NCBI RefSeq assembly: GCF_000442255.1
Contig: NZ_KE557275.1
Span: 71,232 to 135,231, forward strand
Source of the DNA: Salipiger mucosus DSM 16094
GTDB lineage: Bacteria; Pseudomonadota; Alphaproteobacteria; Rhodobacterales; Rhodobacteraceae
Direction: 5' to 3'
DNA: 64,000 bases
Shown: positions 58,993 through 64,000 of the stretch, piece after piece
How the letters are laid out: the number at the start of each line of letters is the position of its first letter
Numbering within the stretch: position 1 is the stretch's first letter
Notes under the pieces: generated by a model
The model's database searches: none
Told to the model about the DNA's origin: nothing
The model's input: the letters and a program-made list of their open reading frames with translations, nothing else
Made by a program: the position numbers and the translations under genes

Positions 58993-61900
58993 ATGCGCAT
59001 CATTGCAGCGGCCATGGCCGTCGTCCTGTCCGTCACCGCACTGGCCGCCCAGGAACAGGCGCCGATCCCCGAACGCAGGCTCGTCGTCACCCGTGACATG
59101 GACTTCTACGGCGCCGACCTGCAGGCCCTTTTCGACACCACGCTCGAGGCCTGCCAGGCGCTCTGCCTCGACGACCCGTCCTGCCGCGCCTTCACCTTCA
59201 ACGGGCGGGCCGGTGCCTGTTTCCCCAAGTCCGAGGTGACCGACCGCCGCCCCTACGACGGCGCCATCTCGGCCGAGGTGCTGGCAACCGAACCCGCGAC
59301 GCTGGCCGCCGCCACCGGCCGCGCGGCGGAGCTGGACTTCCTCGAGCCGCAGGACCTCGCCCGCGGGCGTGACGAGGCGCTTGCGCTCGGCGCACGCCAC
59401 GCCGCCGGGCAGTGGAGCGTCTCGCAACTGCAGGACGCGGCCGGAAACGCAGAGACGCTGGGCAACCTGCGCGACGCGGTGCACTGGACCGGCGCGGCGC
59501 TGGCCCGCTCCGACACGGCGCGGGGCTGGCTGGACTACGCGCGCCTGTCGCTTCGCCATGCCGCGAAGCTCCGCGGCGGCGACCGGCGCGAGATGGAGCG
59601 CCGTGCCCTGCTGGCGGCGATCAACGCCTACCTGCGCGCCACCGACCCGGCCTCGCGCGCCACGGCGCTGCTGCGCATGGCCGAGGCGCTGGAGGCCACG
59701 GACCGCACCCGCACCATGATCCCGGCGCTCAGGCTGGCCGACCGGCTGGACCCCCGCCCCGAGATCACGCGTGCGCTTGAGGATGCCGTCGGGAAGTATG
59801 GCTTCCGAATCGTGGAGACCGAGGTCGAGGCCGACAGCGCCACCCCCCGCGTCTGCGCGCGCTTCTCCGAGCCGCTGGCCCGCGCGGGCGTCGACTATGC
59901 CCCCTACGTGCGCCTGCCCGACGACCGGCTCGCCGTCAGCGCCGACGACCGCCGCCTCTGCGTGAGCGGCGTCGAGCACGGCAGCCGCTACACGCTGACC
60001 TTCCGCGCGGGACTGCCCTCGGCCGAAGGCGAGGAACTGCTGCGCGACGTGCCGCTGACCGCCTACGTGCGCGACCGCGCGCCTTCGGTGGCCTTCCCGG
60101 GTCGGGCCTATGTCCTGCCCAAGGGCCCCGACGCCGGGCTGCCGGTCGAGACCGTGAACCTGTCGGAGATCGAACTGAAGCTGCGCCGCGTCTCGGACCG
60201 CAACCTCCTGCGCGCGATCCAGGAAAGCTACTTCGGTCGCCCGCTCTCGGGCTGGCAGGACCGGCAGTTTTCCGAGGACATCGCCGAAGAGATCTGGACC
60301 GGCACCGGCGAGGTCGAGGATCGTCTCAACGCCGAGGTCACGACACGCCTGCCCATGGGCGAGGTCCTGGGCGATTTGCCCGCGGGGATCTACGCGCTGA
60401 CCGCCTCGGTGCCGGGCGCCGATCCCTACGACGAGCCGGGCGCGACGCAGTGGTTCGTGCTCTCCGACATCGGGCTGACCACGCTCCAGGGCACTGACGG
60501 GCTGACGGTCCTTGCCCGCGGGCTCTCGGACGCGGCGCCACTCGAAGGGCTCGAGGTCACGCTGCTCTCGCGCTCGAACCGCGCGCTCGGGACCGCCACG
60601 ACCGACGCGCAGGGCGTCGCGCGCTTTGCCCCCGGCCTCGCGCGGGGCACCGGCGGCGCCGCGCCCGCACTGGTCATGGCCGCGCGGGGCGAGGACGATC
60701 TGTCCTTCCTGTCGCTGACCGACCCGGCCTTTGACCTCTCGGACCGGGGCGTCGCGGGCCGCGCGCCCTCGGGGCCGGTGGACGCCTTCCTCGCCACCGA
60801 TCGGGGCGTCTACCGCGCGGGCGAGACGATCCACGCCACCGCCCTGCTGCGCGACGCCGAGGTTGCCGCCGTGGATGGCCTGCCGCTGACGGCGGTGCTG
60901 ACGCGGCCCGACGGCGTGGAATACCTGCGCGAGGTCTCGGCGCAGGGCATGGACGCCGGGCATGTCTTCGACCTCGCGCTCGCGCCCACGGTGCCGCGTG
61001 GCACCTGGCGGCTTGCGCTTTTCGCCGACCCCGAGGCCGAGCCTCTGGTCACGCGCCCCCTCCTGTTCGAGGATTTCGTGCCCGAGCGCATCGACGTCGA
61101 CCTCTCCCTGCCCGAGGGGCCGATCCGCCCGACCGCGCCGCCCGAGCTGGAGGTCGCGGTGCGCTACCTCTTCGGGGCGCCGGGCGCCGATCTGCCCGTC
61201 GAGGGGGAGCTGACCCTCTCGCCGCTCACCACGCTCGATGCGTTGCCCGGCTACCGTTTCGGCCGCCACGACGCCGAGACCGGGCCGCAGACGCGCCCCC
61301 TGCCCGCCGACCTGCGCACCGACGCGGAGGGCATGGCACGCCTCGCCCTTCCCCTGCCCGAGATCGCCGGCCAGCCGCACGAGGCCCGCGTGACCCTGCG
61401 CGTCGCCGAGGGCTCTGGCCGCCCGGTCGAGCGCAGCATCGCCCGTCCCGTCGCCCCGGATGGCCCGATCATCGGCATCCGTCCCGAGTTCGACGGCACC
61501 GTCCCCGAGGGGACCGAGGCCGCCTTCCTGCTGCAGGCCGTGGGCCCGGACCTTTCCCCGGTGCCGATGGAGGCGGAATGGCGGCTCGAGCGGGTGAACC
61601 TCCGTTACCAGTGGTACGAACTCTACGGCAACTGGAACTGGGAGCCCGTGACCACGCGCGAGACCGTCGACAATGGCATCGCCACGCTGGGCGACAGCCC
61701 GCAGCGCATCGCCGCGCCGGTCGACTGGGGCCGCTACGAGCTGGTGGTCGCACGCAGCGACGGCACGCATGTCGCCTCCTCGGTCGGGTTCGAGGCCGGC
61801 TGGTTCGCCCCCGCCGGGGCCGTCGCGACGCCCGACACGCTGGAACTCTCGCTCGACCAGCCCGCCTATGCCCCGGGCGACACCGCCCGCCTGCGGATCG

Positions 61901-64000
61901 TGCCGCGCGCCGCCGGGCAGGCGCTGGTAACGGTGCTGGCCGACCGCGTCATCTCGATGCGCGCGGTCGAGGTGCCCGAGGGCGAAAGCGTGATCGAACT
62001 GCCCGTGACCGACGACTGGGGCGCCGGCGTCTATGTGACGGCGCAGGTCCTGCGCCCCGCCGCGCAGGCCGAGGGCCGCGTGCCCGCGCGCAGCCTCGGG
62101 CTGGCCCATGCCGGGATCGCCCCCGGCGACCGGCAGCTCTCGGTCGCCATCGACGCGCCCGCGGAAAGCGCACCGCGCGCGCCCCTGCGGACCACGCTGC
62201 GGGTCGATGGCCTGGCCGAGGGCGAGCGCGCCCATGTCACCGTCGCCGCCGTGGACGTGGGCATCCTCAACCTCACCGGCTTCGAGAGCCCCGACCCCTC
62301 GGCGCATTACTTCGGCCAGCGGCGGCTGGGGGTCGAGATCCGCGATCTCTACGGGCGCCTCATCGACGGGCGCGACGGTGCCATGGGGCGGCTGCGCTCG
62401 GGCGGGGACGCAGGCGCGGCGATGCGCCTGCAAGCGCCCCCGCCGACCGAGGAGACCGTCGCGCTCTTCTCCGGGCCGGTCACCGTCGGGCCGGACGGCC
62501 GCGCCGAGGTCACCTTCGACATGCCCGAATTCAACGGCACCGTCCGGCTCATGGCCGTCGCCTGGAGCCCCCGCGCCGTCGGTCAGGCCGAGGCCGAGGT
62601 GCTGGTGCGCGACCCGGTCGTGATGCAAGCCTCCCTGCCGCGTTTCCTGGCCCCGGGCGACGAGACCCGGCTGCGGCTGGAGCTGACCCACGCCAAGGGC
62701 CCCGCGGGCGAAATGCCACTGGAGATCACCGCGCGCGGCATCACACTCGACCGCGCCGCGATCCCCGGGACGGTCACGCTGGCCGAGGGCGGCACCGCAC
62801 GGATCGACATTCCCCTCACGGCGGAGGCCCCCGGCGACCACGCCATCGAGATCGCGCTCGGAACGCCCGAGGGCGACACCCTCACGAAGCGCCTCACCAT
62901 CGGCACCCGCGCCAACGACCCGGCGCAGGGCCGCACGCGGCGGCTCGTGCTCGACCCGGGCCAGACCTTCACCCTCGACCGCGACGCGCTGGCCGGCCTG
63001 CGGCCCGGAAGCGCCGAGGTGCTTGTCTCGGCCGGGCCGCTCGCACGCTTCGATGTGCCGGGCATGCTGGCCACGCTCGACCGCTACCCCTACGGCTGCA
63101 CCGAGCAGGTGACCTCGCAGGCCCTGCCGCTGCTCTCGATGGGCACGACCGCCGGGCAGCTCGGCCTTGGCACCCCGTCCCGGATCGCCGAAAAGATCGA
63201 CGAGGCCATCGCGCTGGTGCTGACCCGGCAAGCCCCGAACGGCGCCTTCGGGCTCTGGCAGGCGGGATCGGGCGACGGCTGGCTCGACGCCTATGTCACC
63301 GATTTCCTGAGCCGCGCCCGCGCCGCCGGCCATGCGGTGCCCGACCGCGCCATGACCATGGCGCTCGACAACCTGCGCAACCGCATCGCCTATGCGCCCG
63401 ACTTCGACAGCGGCGGCGAGGACCTCGCCTATGCCCTGCTCGTACTCGCGCGCGAGGGCGCGGCGGCGGTGGGCGACCTGCGCTACTACGCCGACGAGAA
63501 GGGCGCCGCGCTCGGCACGCCGCTGGCGCAGGCGCAGCTTGGCGCGGCGCTCGCTGCCTACGGCGACCAGGCGCGCGCCGATCGCATGTTCCGCCTCGCC
63601 GCCGCCTCGCTGGCAGCGCAGCAGGACAGGCGGCGCTGGCGCGAGGACTTCGGAACGCCGCTGCGCGACGCCGCCGGGCTGCTGACACTGGCCTCCGAGG
63701 CGCGCTCGCAGGCGGTGGACACCGCCGCCATGATCGCGCGGATCAGCGCCGCCGACCGGCCGCTCTCGACGCAGGAACAGGCCTGGTCGCTCATGGCCGC
63801 GCGGGCGCTGGTCGAGGCCCCGGGCGCCGCAGGCCTCAGCGTTGACGGTGCCCCGGTGACAGGCCCCCTCCTGCGCCGGATCAAGGGCACGGCCCTTGCC
63901 CCCATGCAGATCGCCAACACCGGCAGCGCGCCGGTGCCGCTCACGCTCACGACACTGGGCGTGCCGGCGGGCGAGACCGAGGCCGGCGGCTATGGCTACG
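58993..64000 (+). CDS. Bacterial alpha-2-macroglobulin family protein with N-terminal PAN-like domain (C terminus beyond window)
   Basis: About 1,669 residues are visible and the stop lies beyond the right edge. A Sec signal (IIAAAMAVVLSVTALA) is followed by a PAN/Apple-like domain with paired cysteines (CQALCLDDPSCRAFTF, GACFP; about residues 50-80). A long run of macroglobulin domains follows. The thioester motif is YGCTEQ with Cys1369, so the CxEQ reactive bond is kept, and the alpha-helical thioester-domain repeats come after. The family guards the periplasm against proteases and usually pairs with penicillin-binding protein PbpC, not seen here because the window ends. No lipobox is visible, unlike E. 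coli YfhM. Confidence 0.93.
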   Translation, partial: MRIIAAAMAVVLSVTALAAQEQAPIPERRLVVTRDMDFYGADLQALFDTTLEACQALCLDDPSCRAFTFNGRAGACFPKSEVTDRRPYDGAISAEVLATEPATLAAATGRAAELDFLEPQDLARGRDEALALGARHAAGQWSVSQLQDAAGNAETLGNLRDAVHWTGAALARSDTARGWLDYARLSLRHAAKLRGGDRREMERRALLAAINAYLRATDPASRATALLRMAEALEATDRTRTMIPALRLADRLDPRPEITRALEDAVGKYGFRIVETEVEADSATPRVCARFSEPLARAGVDYAPYVRLPDDRLAVSADDRRLCVSGVEHGSRYTLTFRAGLPSAEGEELLRDVPLTAYVRDRAPSVAFPGRAYVLPKGPDAGLPVETVNLSEIELKLRRVSDRNLLRAIQESYFGRPLSGWQDRQFSEDIAEEIWTGTGEVEDRLNAEVTTRLPMGEVLGDLPAGIYALTASVPGADPYDEPGATQWFVLSDIGLTTLQGTDGLTVLARGLSDAAPLEGLEVTLLSRSNRALGTATTDAQGVARFAPGLARGTGGAAPALVMAARGEDDLSFLSLTDPAFDLSDRGVAGRAPSGPVDAFLATDRGVYRAGETIHATALLRDAEVAAVDGLPLTAVLTRPDGVEYLREVSAQGMDAGHVFDLALAPTVPRGTWRLALFADPEAEPLVTRPLLFEDFVPERIDVDLSLPEGPIRPTAPPELEVAVRYLFGAPGADLPVEGELTLSPLTTLDALPGYRFGRHDAETGPQTRPLPADLRTDAEGMARLALPLPEIAGQPHEARVTLRVAEGSGRPVERSIARPVAPDGPIIGIRPEFDGTVPEGTEAAFLLQAVGPDLSPVPMEAEWRLERVNLRYQWYELYGNWNWEPVTTRETVDNGIATLGDSPQRIAAPVDWGRYELVVARSDGTHVASSVGFEAGWFAPAGAVATPDTLELSLDQPAYAPGDTARLRIVPRAAGQALVTVLADRVISMRAVEVPEGESVIELPVTDDWGAGVYVTAQVLRPAAQAEGRVPARSLGLAHAGIAPGDRQLSVAIDAPAESAPRAPLRTTLRVDGLAEGERAHVTVAAVDVGILNLTGFESPDPSAHYFGQRRLGVEIRDLYGRLIDGRDGAMGRLRSGGDAGAAMRLQAPPPTEETVALFSGPVTVGPDGRAEVTFDMPEFNGTVRLMAVAWSPRAVGQAEAEVLVRDPVVMQASLPRFLAPGDETRLRLELTHAKGPAGEMPLEITARGITLDRAAIPGTVTLAEGGTARIDIPLTAEAPGDHAIEIALGTPEGDTLTKRLTIGTRANDPAQGRTRRLVLDPGQTFTLDRDALAGLRPGSAEVLVSAGPLARFDVPGMLATLDRYPYGCTEQVTSQALPLLSMGTTAGQLGLGTPSRIAEKIDEAIALVLTRQAPNGAFGLWQAGSGDGWLDAYVTDFLSRARAAGHAVPDRAMTMALDNLRNRIAYAPDFDSGGEDLAYALLVLAREGAAAVGDLRYYADEKGAALGTPLAQAQLGAALAAYGDQARADRMFRLAAASLAAQQDRRRWREDFGTPLRDAAGLLTLASEARSQAVDTAAMIARISAADRPLSTQEQAWSLMAARALVEAPGAAGLSVDGAPVTGPLLRRIKGTALAPMQIANTGSAPVPLTLTTLGVPAGETEAGGYGY

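Noticed and set aside
57019-63333. Very long open frame on the minus strand (over 2,000 codons) opposite the macroglobulin and kinase genes
   Set aside because: It is a shadow of GC-rich codon use. Its product is low-complexity (Arg, Gly, His, Ala), it crosses two well-supported genes, and it has no domain.
1-64000. CRISPR arrays, phage genes, transposases, toxin-antitoxin or restriction systems
   Set aside because: No direct-repeat arrays, integrases, transposase motifs or defence-type genes were found on either strand.

Overview
The window is 64 kb of high-GC (roughly two thirds or more) alphaproteobacterial chromosome. The gene content and protein sequences point to a marine Rhodobacteraceae (Roseobacter group) bacterium: soeABC-type sulfite oxidation, a decaprenyl diphosphate synthase (ubiquinone-10), MbfA with an Irr-type (ICE) operator, a reductive pyrimidine pathway with a RutR-like regulator, phaA/phaB, DUF1523, and YdcH- and YggT-type small proteins. 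I see no phage, plasmid, insertion sequence, CRISPR array or rRNA operon, so this is mostly core and conserved-accessory chromosome. Coding density is very high and many neighbours overlap by 1-30 bases.

Layout. 1-1.3 kb: start of a Tat-exported cyclase-family protein and a two-gene membrane operon (88-aa protein, DUF1523). 1.3-6.9 kb: minus-strand sulfite dehydrogenase operon soeA - 68-aa bridging ORF - soeB - soeC - NTF2-like protein. 7-11.7 kb: polA, mbfA and a TetR regulator with recognisable operators. 11.7-15.2 kb: operon of a potassium-channel-like protein with a zinc ribbon, a GNAT enzyme and a NYN/OST-HTH protein; divergent MltB transglycosylase; tRNA-Arg(CCU). 15.4-17.8 kb: LacI, Crp/Fnr and receiver-like genes. 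17.8-28.4 kb: a reductive pyrimidine (uracil/thymine to beta-amino acid) locus with an NMT1-type ABC importer, cupin, hydA, a beta-ureidopropionase-like hydrolase, rutR, preA and preT. Two near-identical palindromes resembling RutR boxes lie in front of its two main promoters.

28.5-38.6 kb: rpsD, a lone EAL protein, phaA - patatin - phaB, YdcH, a TrmN6-like methyltransferase with DUF2007, ddsA, ispE, a TPR protein and tRNA-Pro(CGG). 38.7-47.7 kb: leuB, a LysR/oxidoreductase pair, an endonuclease/phosphatase-family protein, a membrane protein, an AtoD/AtoA-type CoA-transferase, leuD and leuC. leuC has a promoter that predicts a leaderless 28-codon ORF. 47.7-53.3 kb: arfB, a 270-bp structured region with an 18-codon ORF whose ribosome binding site matches the 16S rRNA 3' end over 17 bases, a queuosine-precursor transporter, a phytase-like esterase, mepA, a UMF1-type MFS protein, a thioesterase and YggT. 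53.4-64 kb: recQ, yaaA, a hybrid histidine kinase, and an alpha-2-macroglobulin-like protein running off the window.

How the parts work together. The clearest system is pyrimidine use: import by the ABC transporter, reduction by PreT/PreA, ring opening by HydA, and release of the beta-amino acid by the Zn hydrolase, probably all under RutR. Sulfite oxidation (soe) feeds electrons to the quinone pool. PhaA/PhaB make 3-hydroxybutyryl-CoA for PHB storage. The least explained elements are the arfB-upstream 18-codon ORF with its SD, anti-SD and terminator, the 68-aa ORF coupled at both ends inside the soe operon, and a possible small RNA at 17.6-17.8 kb.
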